Assembly (NCBI GenBank): GCA_030278955.1
Contig: JAOANR010000002.1
Span: forward strand, 22,678,057 to 22,742,056
Direction: 5' to 3'
Source of the DNA: Hygrophila difformis
Taxonomy: Eukaryota; Streptophyta; Magnoliopsida; Lamiales; Acanthaceae
Length of the DNA: 64,000 nucleotides
Both the position numbers and the translations under genes were made by a program. Below, piece after piece: positions 1 to 11,240 of the stretch. Within the stretch, counting starts at the first letter, position 1; every line of letters begins with the position of its first letter. The notes beneath the pieces were generated by a model that was given only the letters and a program-made list of their open reading frames with translations, was not told the origin of the DNA and ran no database searches.

Positions 1-672
1 CAGAACCAAAATCAGCAGCCAAACCAGCAGCCGAATCAGAATCAGCAGGGTAATCCAGGACGCCCTATGGGGAGGCTTAACGTGGTTAACCAAGCGGAAG
101 TGCCCGCACAAAGAGAAGTGATGGCAGATACATTTCATGTCTTGAATACACCCCTTAGAGTCTTATTTGATTCTGGAGCTAGTTGCTCAATCATAGCATC
201 AAGAAAAGTGCATGAGTTAGATCTACCTAAGTGCGAGATAATTAGCTTAGGAATTCAACTGCCTTCAGGAGAAGTAGTAGCGTGCTCTAAACGATACAAC
301 GGAATTCCTATAGTGATCAAGAATGTAGAATTCTTCGCAAACTTAGTAGAATTTAACTTAAGGGACTTTGACATTATACTGGGGATGGACTGGTTGTCCA
401 AGTATAAAGCGGTGATCGAATGCCAAAAACAAAAGATCACCCTGTCGAAAAGTAGGGGAAGGAGGGTTATCTTTTACTCTCAGCCCCCTAAGAGGAGCCA
501 CAAAATCGTTAGTGCCCTCAGACTAAGTAACTTGATGCGTAAGGGGTATGAATTATATGCGTGCTACGTTCACAACCTTGAGGCGGAAGAGAACAAGGTT
601 GACAGCATACCAGTGGTAAGAGAATACCCGGATGTGTTTCCCGAAGACATTCCGGGCATGCCACCTGAGTGA
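1..672 (+). pseudogene. T1 Gag tail and aspartic protease
   Basis: The first 60 bases encode a Gln/Asn-rich Gag tail; the frame is open from the window edge. The protease follows, with active-site motif LFDSGAS at about 168-188 and the typical later ILGMDWL segment near 375-395. It would be the retropepsin that cleaves the Gag-Pol polyprotein. The frame ends at TGA 670-672, just after the FPEDIPGMPP segment. Reverse-transcriptase sequence continues in the same frame beyond it, so this is a premature stop inside one polyprotein rather than a gene end; a CGA to TGA transition would explain it. The homologous protease of T2 lies at 47588-48088 on the other strand. Confidence 0.85.
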
Positions 673-1190
673 GATCTTGAATTCACCATAGATCTCATTC
701 CGGGAATCGAGCCTGTCTCAAAAGCTCCGTACCGGATGGCACCACTGGAAATGAAGGAGTTAAAGGAACAACTCGAAGAGTTACTGCAGAAAGGATACAT
801 AAGACCGGGTACTTCCCCATGGGGAGCACCGGTTTTATTTGTTAAGAAGAAAGACGGAGGATTACGTCTTTGTATAGATTATCGGGGGTTAAACCAAGTG
901 ACCATCAAGAATAAGTACCCTCTGCCGAGAATTGAGGATCTGTTTGATCAACTGAAGGGAGCTTCAGTATTCTCGAAGATCGACTTACGATCTGGGTATC
1001 ACCAGTTGAGAATCGTCGAGAAAGACATTCCGAAGACGGCGTTTCGAACTCGATATGGCCACTACGAGTTCACAGTATTATCCTTCGGGTTAACAAATGC
1101 TCCAGCAATGTTCATGAACCTCATGAACAATGTGTTTCGAGAGTTGTTAGATCAGTGTGTAGTGGTGTTCATTGATGACATCCTGATCAC
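673..1190 (+). pseudogene. T1 reverse transcriptase, fingers and palm
   Basis: The frame continues that of the protease after the stop at 670. Visible motifs are [45 protein letters not shown] and the catalytic FIDDIL at about 1168-1185. The FGLTNAPA motif is followed by MFM where relatives usually read AFM. Immediately after FIDDIL one base appears to be missing (near 1188), which sends the frame to a stop at 1236. The next frame resumes with the connection subdomain. It would copy the element RNA into DNA in cytoplasmic particles; this copy is inactive. Confidence 0.87.
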
Positions 1191-2312
1191 TCGAAGAGTG
1201 AGGAAGAGCATGCCCAACACTTGCACCAAGTGTTAAGGATCTTGCAAAAGAACCAACTGTACGGCAAATTGTCCAAATGCGATTTTTGGTTGAAGGAGGT
1301 AGCATTTCTTGGACACGTAGTATCCGCTGATGGAGTATCAGTGGATCCGGCAAAAGTTTCTGCCGTAACAGAGTGGGCATCGCCAAAGAGCCCAACCGAG
1401 ATAAGGAGTTTCCTTGGATTAGTCGGGTACTACAGACGGTTCGTGAAGGATTTTTCGAAAATCGCACGTCCTTTGACCCAGCTACTGAAGAAGGGAGTAA
1501 AATACGAGTGGACAGAGGCGTGTGAGGCTGTGTTTCAAGAGCTGAAAAAACGACTCACAACCACACCCGTATTGACGCTACCATCAGAGAATGGTGACTT
1601 CGAAGTTTATAGCGATGCTTCGAAGGAAGGTTTAGATTGTGTCTTGATGCAAGACTCGAGGGTCGTTGCATATGCATCACGCCAACTGAAACCTCACGAG
1701 GAAAATTATCCGACACACGACCTGGAGTTGGCAGCGGTCGTTTTCGCTCTAAAGATATGGAGACATTATCTTTACGGGCGAAAGTGTCGAATGTTCACCG
1801 ACCAAAAGAGCTTGAAGTATCTATTCACTCAGAAGGAGTTGAATCTAAGACAGCGAAGGTGGTTGGAACTTATTAAGGATTATGATTTGGAGATATCCTA
1901 CCACGATGGGAAGGCGAATGTGGTAGCCGATACCCTAAGCCGGAAAACCCAACACATGACAAACTCGTTGGTAATTCTATCGGCATTGTACATGGATTTG
2001 GCAAGATTAGATGTGGAACTTGTGCATCCGGGCACAGTGAGTGAAACGATCAACGCGATGGTTGTAGAGACTCCAATATTGGACGAGATTAGACTCGCCC
2101 AACCGGGCGACGCGAAATTCGAGAGGATAAAGGAGTATATTGCCGAGGGTAAGGCAATAGGATTTGCTATCCATGAGGATGGAAGCATTCGCTTTAAAGG
2201 GAGATGGTGTGCGCCTCAAAAGTGTGCCGAGTTAAAGCAAAGGTTGATGAATGAAGGGCACAACACACCATATTCGGTGCATCCCGGAGGTGACAAACTT
2301 ATAAGGACCTGA
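1191..2312 (+). pseudogene. T1 RT thumb/connection, RNase H and integrase N-terminus
   Basis: This resumes the polyprotein one frame away from the RT palm. Seen in order: the thumb segment [33 protein letters not shown], the RNase H start [10 protein letters not shown] near 1605-1640, a second RNase H acidic region ([18 protein letters not shown]) and [13 protein letters not shown]. An integrase-type spacer and the first zinc-finger histidines ([14 protein letters not shown], about 2260-2300) follow. The frame breaks at about 2303 by an apparent one-base deletion. Relatives read GLGCVLMQ where this copy has GLDCVLMQ. Frameshifts on both sides make it non-functional. Confidence 0.85.
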
Positions 2313-2538
2313 AGAAGATCTACTGGTGGCCGGGAATGAAAAAGGAAGTGGCAGACTTCGTGGCGAAATGCCTCACCTTCCAAAGGGTTAAGACAGTGAG
2401 ACATAAACCCTTAGGACTGATGGAGCCACTAGAAATTCCAAGTTGGAAGTGGGATAGCATCTCGATGGACTTTGTCTCGGGATTACCACGATCACCTAAA
2501 GGCATGAACAAGATTTGGGTGATTGTGGATAGGCTAAC
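2313..2538 (+). pseudogene. T1 integrase, zinc finger to first catalytic Asp
   Basis: This piece encodes YWWPGMKKEVADFV, the CLTFQ cysteine region (the second zinc-binding Cys of CxxC is replaced by Phe) and the integrase core start MDFVSGLPRSPKGMN, with the first catalytic Asp. It ends at IVDRLT, where Athila-1 is inserted. The next residues of the integrase are found at 10247. CTAAC at 2534-2538 is the left copy of the putative target duplication. Confidence 0.85.
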
Positions 2539-3364
2539 TGATAATGGCCAAAATTATCCATTATTTCCAATCCATTTCCGTGTCTAAGACGGACATTTTG
2601 ATCGTATTCCCATCTCATTTTAATGAGAAAGCAGTTGAATTCGACAGATTAATGCAAGTTTGTAAGAAAAATAAGCTGGTAATGAAAGACACAAAAATAT
2701 GCAATTTTAATTGCATTTGTGTGAGAAAAATCCAAAAACATGAAAAAGGAAAAAGAAAAGAAAAAGGAATGAAAAGATGGGCAAAAGAATAAAATAGCCC
2801 ACAAAAATCAAAAAGATGGGAAAAAGAATGAAAATCCCACAAATTGAAATTTTGGTTAAGTGTTGAAGATCAATTCGGTCTATACGCAATTCGACCTAAA
2901 CCGAATTGCTTATTAGACCGAATTGCTGAAGAGAAGAAGAAAAAGAGAAGTGTTGAAGAAGGAAAGAGCAACCAATTCGGTCTGTGGCAATTCGGTCTAA
3001 ACCGAATTGACCCCTAGACCGAATTGCACTTTGGAAAGAAGAAGACCCTGAGGAGAAAAGAAAAGGAGGAGTTCGATATATGCAATTCGGACTAGGCCGA
3101 ATTGAGTGCATAGATCGAATTGCCTCAAAACAAGGAAGCCAAGCAGGAGCCATCATCAGTTCGACAAGGCCAATTCGGTCTACCCATAGACCGAATCACC
3201 ACATTCCATGCTCAAGATCAAGGAGAAATACCTCATTTCACCAATTCGGTCTAAACCGAACTGCTTGAGGAGACCGAACCACATTCGAAATTGCAGTTTT
3301 GAGCACGTGAGAAATGCATGGCACTGTGGATGGGCCCTGATGGGCCTAGGGTTCTGAGAAGAAG

Positions 3365-3372
3365 TATAAAAG
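3365..3372 (+). promoter_or_regulatory. TATA box of Athila-1 LTR
   Basis: The motif TATAAAAG lies about 830 bp after the LTR start and just downstream of the first cluster of CAATTCGG palindromic words. The spacing suits a U3 core promoter, with transcription starting about 30 bp further on. Confidence 0.5.
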
Positions 3373-4259
3373 CTGACCTTCCTCAACACAAGAAAGAAGA
3401 TCCGAACATTAACACTTGGACATTTGCTGGGGGACAAAAAGGAGGAGCAGAAGGTTCTCCACCCCTTAAGGGTTAGGTAGGTAGTTTAGTTAGTTAGTTT
3501 ACTTTTCATGTTTGTAGTGTATTTTTAATGCTTTTGATCTTAGTTTATTTTTATAGAAGCTTGTCACTACCTTTAGTGTAGCCATTACCATAAACTTTAA
3601 ATGCTTTGTAGTTATAATGAACCCTACCTTCAAGCTAATGATGGTTTTAGGGTTATTTGTTGCTTTCAAGTGTCAATACAAGAAAAAATCCAGAAATGAG
3701 TTTTTTATTTCAAGAGTTTGGCACTTATTTAATGCTTTCCTTAGCAATAAATGTTAGAATGTTGGTTTGTTTCAATTAGGTTACATTTATTATGTCCTAG
3801 TTGACTTACATTCTCAATAAATGCATGTTTAGTGGGTTTTTGGCTTTTTCTTACACCTTAGTGATTCAAATGAGTGTTCTTAGGTTTTAGATGATTTTAG
3901 GTTTGTTAGAATTTATTTTTAGGTTTATTATGTTGCTGTTTTGTTCACTTTATGTTAGCTTATTGTTGCCTTAGATAATGTAGGTGTTCTTACTTTTTAT
4001 GCATGTGTTTTTATTATTCTTAGATGTTTAGGTCTTTGATCTTTGATTGCTTGTTTGTAGAATTAAGGTTTGTTTCATGCCAATACCTGCTAGCCACGTA
4101 ACCTATCATGTCTATTTTCCTTAAAACACTCATTAGTGTGGCTATGAGGTGACACTGATGTGAAATGAAGGATTTGGTAAATCTTATCCATCATGAACCA
4201 CACAGTATAAACCGAACCTGTACTAGTGAGCTCAAAATATCTTTTAAGTGAGAAAAGAC

Positions 4260-4870
4260 ATGCAATTCGAACGAATTGCCCATGAGAATGGAATTGCATG
4301 GCAAATATATTTGTTGAATGCCTTATCTAAAATCTATATGCAATTCGGTTGGAATTGCATGGCAAATATATTTGTTGAATGCCTTATCTAAAATCTATAT
4401 GCAATTCGGTCTAAACCGAATAGACCGAATTGCCCATGAGACCGAATTACATAGCAAAAATTGTTCTCATATGGTGCACAAGCAATTCGGTCTGTGCGAA
4501 TTCGGTTTAGACCGAATTCCTCCCATAGATCGAATTGACCTTGTACACCATATTGTATGCATTCCATCCCTTCATGCCTTAGTTTATTTTATGTCTTACC
4601 AATTCGAATTGCCAATTCGGTCTAGACCGAATTCGATTGGTAATTCGAATTACCCTCTTTTTGGGGTAAATGCCTTAGCCAAATTTGAAGTGAAGTAATG
4701 ACTTCATCAATTCGAATTGTCCAATTCGGTTTAGACCGAATTGCTTTGACAATTCGAATTAGAGGATGCTTCATGACTTTACAAGGATTAATTGGGTACG
4801 GTGTTACTTCATACCTCATGCATCCTCAATTCGGTCTAATTTGCATTTAGCCCAATAGACTGAATTGCTT
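4260..4870. repeat. Second cluster of CAATTCGG/CCGAATTG palindromic words
   Basis: Repeated copies of CAATTCGG and its complement, often joined into inverted repeats. A perfect 20-bp palindrome AATTCGGTCTAGACCGAATT occupies 4614-4633. The shorter palindrome CAATTCGAATTG occurs between the longer ones. A 62-bp unit is tandemly duplicated around 4289-4412. The first cluster is at about 2870-3290. Confidence 0.8.
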
Positions 4871-7247
4871 TCTTCCTTCTACTTTCAAAACCCCAAAAAT
4901 ATTTTATTTCTTGAGTTGTGTAAGTTGCATGGGTGTATTGGGCCTAGGCCCACTACATCTAATTTTATCCATTACACATCTCAACCCATTAGTGTCTTAA
5001 TTACTGTGTGATTAACACTCACACAATACCAAAAACATTTTTTTAATTTTATTTATTTTCTCTTTCATTGTGTGTGTGAACGACTAGTAAGAAATATATC
5101 AGACTAATGTTGGCGGGTACTCCCACACGGATAAACTAGCTCGTAGTCTGAATATTAATTATTAGTTGTTATTTTGCATGGTCCGGATAGTGGTCGGTGG
5201 AAGCCTTGGCGGTTCGTCCATCCGGGATTATAATAGCTGCTCAGCTGACTCCTATCCGGATACAGTTTCTTTTTCTTTATCTTAATTTCAAAACCTGAAT
5301 TCAAATTGTAATATTATCAAATGATGTTGGCCAACATCATTTGAGATATATTACAGTAAGAAAATATGTGGGTTTTCTCCCATTCACAGACAAAAGGAAG
5401 CTGAATGACGGCGGCCACTGTCATTTGGAATTCTTTTCTGTCTAAAAATCATTCCATCTGGAATAATTGGGAATTGGATAGCAGATGTTTGCATTCCGGA
5501 TAACCCCAATTATTTCTGGCATTCTTTTTAGCCAAATTCTTCTTATCTCAAGCTAATTCATCTTTGTGTACCAAATTCTGTCTAACCCCACCATATATTT
5601 TGGGGTAATTTATTTTACTTCTCATATACATGTATGCATGATACTATTATGTAGATATTGTGGTCTATAATATTTTGGAGTTCCTTCTCCTTAGACATAG
5701 AAGTTTTGATTTAAATCAGATGTTGCATAATAATTTTCCACAAAAATCACTTTATCAAAACCGGATCTGAGTAAGGGATAATTTCAACAGTTATGACTAA
5801 CTCATATTCTATTGGGGGTTGATTTTGAGAACATAGAAGCAGAGTCAGCGATTAGGTCTCACCTAGACTGAAAGGATCTGTGTTTAAATTGAGAGTTTAG
5901 TACATGTTTAGGGAATGATTTTCAAATATCTACTTGTTTCTCAAAATTACTATGTGTTGGAAATCTTGTATTAAGTGTTGCATCAAATCAGTGTCCACTT
6001 GGATTCGGATAAGATGTGATAAATAATATTGGAGGAACAACATATAGGCCTTGGTTACTTTCTAAGGTAGGGTTGAGTATTCTTTCAACTGCTATCTTCT
6101 CCCGCCAAAGCCTAAAATTGAGTCTCGAGTGAGTACATTCAGAATAGATCTTCATAGGTCTGTTCCACTCATGTTTGTATCTCATAACTAACCGGATGTT
6201 ATAAGCCCTGTGGCTTACTGATATTTGAGAAGTTCTAAATCTGCATCTGGTCACCAAGACTAGGGGCTCTTTTATACTAACGGAATGTGATGATCTTTTA
6301 AGACTTCTGAGTGATAGGTTTTAAATGCTTTCTTTACTGCTTTCTTTATCGCTTTCTTTAAAACGCTTTCATAGAGGTCACTCGGAAGAATTAGAGGTTG
6401 GCCGCCGGTTGAAAGGTTTAAGAGTTAGGGATTAGTTCGGGATTAGATTTGGACTTTGGGTGTGACAAGGGGAATGACAGGAGTACTTGGCATATCAACT
6501 AATGATTTGTCAGGTGTTGCGTGTCCACCACAGATAAATAATATACCTTAGCAGTGCATTGCAAGGGTAGTTATGTGTCTGTGGTATCTTAGAATTTGTT
6601 GTCTTAAGAGCATGTAAACTCTTACTATAAGTACCTGTCTGTTAAAGGGAACATGGTGTAGAGAGCATGAGAGTAAGCTAACTGATGGATTATCCCAAAC
6701 AAAGATCTGTGTATTAAAATGGAAGTTTAATTGTGTTTCATCTGAATCTTGTCCAATCTTTATTATTTTCTTCCTGTCCCTTCTGTCACTTTTTAAATCT
6801 GCTTTCATAGAATAATTTTACCTGCTTTCTTACGTAATTTTTAATGCTTTCGTAGAATAGAATTTAATCACTTTTTAGACTAAATTTTACCATGCTTTGT
6901 AGAATAATCTTTAATTGCTTTCACAGTCTAGTTTAATTCATTGTCAAGTAGTTGTTAAAAACCATTGCAAAACTTGAATCGAGTAACCGAGTGGAAAATC
7001 TTAGTAAACGACGTGGGACCTGCTTCTATCGCACATCCTCCAGTGAACGATCCGGTCTTACTATAAATTACTGCAATTTTTGACACCGTGCGCTTTCGGT
7101 GGCACAGTTTCTTAACACGAGTAATAAAAACGTGACAACCTATAAATATATCCCTAATCCCAACTCCATCTTCATAAATTGCCTTCATTAAATAAAATTG
7201 AAAACCAGGATTATTATGTTTCAGAAAATACTCATGCAGTGGGAACT

Positions 7248-7624
7248 TGTCAAAAGTTTCCTGGCAAGGATCTTCAAGGCAGGAAATTGTCAAAAGTTTC
7301 ATGCAGGGGAGGTCCACAGCGCCGTTTGAAATTAAAAGTTTCCCACATGAGTAATAAAAAGTGAAATATATCCTTAAACCACTTTCCCACGTATCATAAC
7401 GCTTTTCTTTTAATAAATTCAAACTTGGGATATTTTAGAAAATACTCGTGTAGGAAATTGTCAAAAGTTTCATGGCGCCGTTGTCGGGGACCTTCAGTGT
7501 GTTAGACAGATGTAATAAATGATACTATATTAAGTATTGAGCGCTGATGTCTGTTAAGATTGAATTGTCTACCCCGGCTGCACCATGAAACTTGTCAAAA
7601 GTTTCATGGCGCCGTTGCCGGGGA
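7248..7624 (+). repeat. Repeated primer-site modules of Athila-1
   Basis: The word TTGTCAAAAGTTTC starts at 7248, 7287, 7458 and 7593. The last two copies run directly into ATGGCGCCGTTG sequences: a one-mismatch primer site at 7473-7490 and a canonical one at 7607-7624. The second copy is followed by degenerate sequence that still includes CAGCGCCGTTT, as does the sequence after 7624. Flanking text also repeats (about 7112-7240 against 7340-7457), so the LTR end and leader were tandemly duplicated. Confidence 0.75.
7607..7624 (+). other. Primer binding site, tRNA-Asp type
   Basis: TGGCGCCGTTGCCGGGGA matches the complement of the 3' end of plant tRNA-Asp(GUC), the primer known for Athila-type elements. 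It starts immediately after the CA at 7605-7606 that I take as the LTR end. A degenerate copy lies 134 bp upstream. Confidence 0.8.
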
Positions 7625-7752
7625 GGATGCAGCGCCGTTTATTAAGAGAACTACACTCCTGATTTACTCATAGATAGTTTTTGTGTATATTCGTGAACCA
7701 TTACTAACCTGGGGGTTGTGCAGGTGCTGTCAAATCTTGATACAAACTGCTT

Positions 7753-9059
7753 ATGCAAAGGAGAAAGGCCACATTGCCTGAGCTACCATTCGATCTAGCA
7801 ATAGAAAGGACCGCTCGCCAACTGAGGGCGCAAGCCAGACGAAGGAAAGAGCAAGAAGCCCAGACTCGTACCTCACCCGAAACCACAAGCAGCGAAATAT
7901 CTGATATGGCAGAGAACCAGGACATTCCCCCGATCTTACCAATAGACCAACCACCCAATAATCCTGGTAATGGAGCTGATGGGGTATGGTAGAACACCCG
8001 AATCGTGCCAACGAGGAGGAAAATCTACCTAATCCAAATCAGCCACAGTATCAGCAATTCCACCAACAACCACCACCCCCTAACCTATATAACCAACAAA
8101 ACCAAAATATACCAAACCAGCAATACCAGAATCAAGCCTTCAATCAGGACCAGTTCCAAAACAACCCTCATGATCCTGAAAATCTGTTCCAACAGACTCC
8201 CAACTATCACCAGCAGTATCAAAACAAAGCAGAGCAAGGAAATCAACAGCAGCAAGCAGCAGCTGATTTTATGCAGCCCATCGTGGAGCCCTATCTGGAT
8301 AGACCTGGGAGAGCACAATTTCATGCACGCAATTTTGAGCTCAAACCGGCACTCATTAATTTGGTGCAAAACAATCAATTCTGCGGTGCAAATCATGAGG
8401 ATCCCCATGATCATCTCCAAACCTTCCTGGAGCTCTGCGACACAATCAAAAATCAGGGAGTCTCACCTGATGCTATAAGACTAATGTTGTTTCCCTTTTC
8501 TTTGTTTAGTGGTGCCAGGGATTGGTATAAATCATTGCCCATAAATCAGAGGAGCACCTGGGCAGATTTGGTGAGGAGTTTTCTGTTAAAGTACTTTCCT
8601 GAATCTAAGATAGACGAGGGACGAGAGAAAAGTGGAGAGTTCAAGATGAAGCCGGACGAGTCATTGTATGACGCAAAGGAGAGGTTCTCCAGCCTCTTGA
8701 GGCGATGCCCCCAACACGGATATCAACCGTGGGAGCAACTGAGGAAATTTTATGGAGGACTCACCCATCCATGGAGAATGATGTTGGACGCTGCAGGCGG
8801 AAGACATTTACTCCATTTGCCCATGGATCAAGCCTGGGAAAAGATTGAGACAATGTCTGTCAATAGATCTGTATTGAACAGCAGCGACAAGAAGTTGGAC
8901 CCTCCTAGAAAAGTTTTTGCTGTGAGTGAAGGAAAAACGGATTTCGAAAAATTGCAGGAACAGGTAGCTGCGATACAGCTAGGACAGGAGAAAGGAAAGG
9001 GAGCAGGTACTTCTCAGGTAGGAGCCTCATCTAGCCAAGTGCAAGCACAGCAATCGTGA
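7753..9059 (+). pseudogene. Athila-1 Gag (capsid region), one frameshift
   Basis: The likely Gag start is an internal ATG at 7906 (MAENQ), in a frame open from 7753; the upstream Arg/Gln-rich part may be leader. The frame shifts near 7980 and continues as a 357-residue stretch beginning at 7986. That stretch has an Asn/Gln-rich N-terminus and a capsid region: RAQFHARNFELKPALINLVQ, HDHLQTFLELCDTIK, FSLFSGARDWYKSL, FLLKYFPESK, LRRCPQHGYQPWEQL. It ends at TGA 9057-9059. The same frame continues beyond that stop into a knuckle-like CGLCQGPHPTDTC, so the stop is premature. It would form the particle shell. Confidence 0.8.
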
Positions 9060-10241
9060 GCAATCTGTGGGCTATGTCAGGGACCACATCCAACTGACAC
9101 ATGCCAACAACTAGCTACTGAAAGCTGCAATTACGCAGGTAACTACCAGAACCGCCACCCCAACCTCTCCTATTCCAACAACAATGCACTCAATGCGCAT
9201 TTGTTGACACAGCCAAACCAGCCTAACCAGTTCGCAAACCAGAATCTTCAGCAGAACTTCAGACCTCAGAACCAAGGATTCGTTCAGCAGAGAGTTCAGA
9301 ACTTCCAGAATCAGAATCAGAACTTTCAACCCATATCCAACAGAGGCCCAATCAAAACCAAGGCCAGAATTTCCAAAACTTCCAAACCCAACCTGATGAG
9401 AATCAGCAATACAACCAAAAGCCACCATCTCGCCTGGAGAATTTGATGACTGAGTTTATTTCCAATCAAAGGGAGATAAACCAGCAGTTGCAGTCATCAA
9501 TCAAAAATGTGGAGACGCAGGTCACCCAGTTGGCTAAGGAATTGCATAACAGAGGGAAAGGAACACTGCCGAGCAGCACTGAAGCCAACCCGCAATGCAA
9601 GGCAATCACATTGCAGGGAGGCAAGACTCTGAAGGGAAATGTTGGATCTGCGAAGAAGAAAGCTATGAAAGTAAAGGTTTCATTGGAGGTGGAAAAGGAA
9701 AAGGAAAGGGTTGAAGGAGATGAAAGTGTTGAGCTGGTAAAGGATAAATCAGATACAGCGAACCCGCAGGCTGAAGCTGCAAATGAAGCTGAAAAGGGTA
9801 TGGGTGAAGGGAAAAGGCAGGTAGAGCAGGAGGAGGTGATCATTCTCAACAACACATGCAGTGCCATAGTTCAGAGGAAGCTACCCGAAAAGAAAGAGGA
9901 CCCTGGATGTTGCACGCTACCAGTACAGATTGGAAAGGCCAAAGTGAGCATGGGGTTATGTGATCTAGGATCCAGCATCAACGTGAAGCCTCTAGCCATG
10001 GCAATCCGCCTAAGTCTCGGAGAGATTGAACCGGTCAAGATGAAACTGCAACTGGCAGACAGATCAATCACTAAGCCCGTAGGAATCCTCAAGGATGTGG
10101 TAGTCAAAACCGGCCAAGTTCTTTTCCCGGTTGACTTCATCATCCTTGACATTGAAGAGGACTCTGAAATGCCGCTTATTCTGTGACACCCGTTTCTGGC
10201 CACTGGCGGTGCACTGATTGATGCCACATCTGGAAGAGTCA
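9060..10241 (+). pseudogene. Athila-1 Gag C-terminus and truncated protease
   Basis: This piece starts with a CX2CX3HX4C knuckle-like motif (CGLCQGPHPTDTC, about 9066-9104) and a Gln/Asn-rich linker. The open stretch 9443-10186 contains a Lys/Glu-rich linker, then protease motifs: CDLGSSINV, LQLADRSI, VLFPVDFIILDIEED, MPLIL. TGA at 10184-10186 interrupts the LGRPFL segment, and protease sequence continues to ATSGRV before joining T1 integrase at 10242. The active-site triplet is DLG, as usual in this clade. The rest of pol is missing. Confidence 0.78.
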
Positions 10242-10246
10242 CTAAC

Positions 10247-11240
10247 GAAGACGGCCATATTTATCCCGATGAAGGACACGTGGACTATGGACCAATTGGC
10301 CCGAGCCTACATTGATAATGTGGTAGGACGACATGGAGTACCAATGATATCATTTCTGACAGAGACAGTAGATTTGTCTCTCATTTTTGGGTGGAGTTAC
10401 AAAAAGCTCTCGGTACTCAAATCAAAATGAGCACCACATTCCACCCGATGACGGATTTGACAAACCGAGAGAACGATCCGAACACTGGAAGACATGCTGA
10501 GAGCATGTGTGTTGGAGTTTAAGGGAAATTGGGAAACTCATTTACCCTTAATCGAGTTTTCCTATAACAATAGCTACCATGCTAGCATTGGCATGGCACC
10601 TTTCGAGGCATTGTATGGACGAAAGTGCCGAAGCCCATTGAGCTGAGAAGAAAACGATAAGTCTGTGGTAGTGGGACCACAATTTGTCGAAGATATGGTT
10701 CAACAGATAAAGGTGATTCAAGGGAAAATGAAAGCCGCTCAGGACCGTCAGAAGGGTTATGCTGATGTGAGACGACGAGATCTAGAATTTCAAGTGGGAG
10801 ATAGGGTCATGCTAAGGATATCACCCATGAAGGGGGTGATGCGCTTTGGCAAATGAGGGAAGTTGAGTCCTCGATACATATGACCTTATGAAATTCTAGA
10901 ACGAGTCGGAAATTTGGCCTACCGACTGGCTTTACCGCCACAATTAGATCGAGTTCATATTGTCTTCCATGTCTCACAACTAAAGAAATATGTGCCAGAC
11001 CCGACACATGTACTTCAACCAGAAGTAATCGAACTCGATGAGGATCTGACTTATGAAGAAGTCCCAGTGCGAATTCTAGACGTTAATGAGCGAGTAACAA
11101 GGAGTAAAACCGTCAAGATGGTCAAGGTTCTTTGGTCAAACCATGAAAGCGAGACAACAACATGGGAGTTAGAATCAGACATGAGAGAACGCTACCCGAC
11201 ACTGTTCCAAACCGACACCGACACAGTTATTGGGACATAA
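10247..11240 (+). pseudogene. T1 integrase core, C-terminus and chromodomain
   Basis: The T1 integrase resumes at AIFIPMKDT, exactly where it was cut at 2538. The core shows RHGVP followed by a frameshift over the second catalytic Asp, then [12 protein letters not shown] (catalytic Glu), [20 protein letters not shown] and [11 protein letters not shown]. The C-terminal domain has FQVGDRVMLRISPMKG and VFHVSQLKKYVPDPTH. A chromodomain follows (VRILDVNERVT, VKVLWSNHESETTTWE). Stops occur near 10645, 10854 and 10880; the natural end is TAA at 11238-11240. In chromoviruses this domain directs insertion to heterochromatin. Confidence 0.87.

Larger units (their letters stand above)
2539..7606 (+). 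repeat. Putative very long 5' LTR (or LTR plus duplicated leader) of Athila-1
   Basis: This stretch runs from the TG start after the target duplication to CA directly before the primer site, about 5.07 kb with no convincing coding content. It has a TATA box at 3365-3372 (TATAAAAG), two clusters of CAATTCGG/CCGAATTG words (about 2870-3290 and 4260-4870), a 62-bp tandem duplication near 4289-4412, a 26-bp perfect palindrome at 5318-5343 and repeats near its 3' end. No 3' LTR remains for comparison, so the boundaries are inferred. Part of it may be leader or an older insertion. Confidence 0.5.
2539..10241 (+). mobile_element. Athila-like Ty3 element (Athila-1), 3'-truncated in protease
   Basis: The insertion sits inside the T1 integrase. 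It begins with TG at 2539 and ends with CA at 10240-10241, and CTAAC flanks both sides. A long non-coding 5' part precedes a tRNA-Asp-type primer site (7607-7624), gag and a protease region. RT, RNase H, integrase and a 3' LTR are absent; the sequence returns to T1 integrase within the protease domain. A deletion from the protease into the last bases of the 3' LTR would leave the duplication intact and explain this. The Athila-like assignment rests on the PBS and on Gag motifs (FELKPALINLVQ, DPHDHLQTFLE). Confidence 0.82.

Noticed and set aside
1147..1467. Minus-strand 106-residue frame
   Set aside because: Antisense shadow of the T1 reverse transcriptase.
6548..7422. Minus-strand frames of 86 and 155 residues
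   Set aside because: They lie in the Athila-1 long 5' region across the duplicated leader. No domain, and the duplicated part is not kept in frame.
9466..9867. Minus-strand 133-residue Ser/Phe-rich frame
   Set aside because: Antisense to the Lys/Glu-rich linker of Athila-1 Gag-protease.
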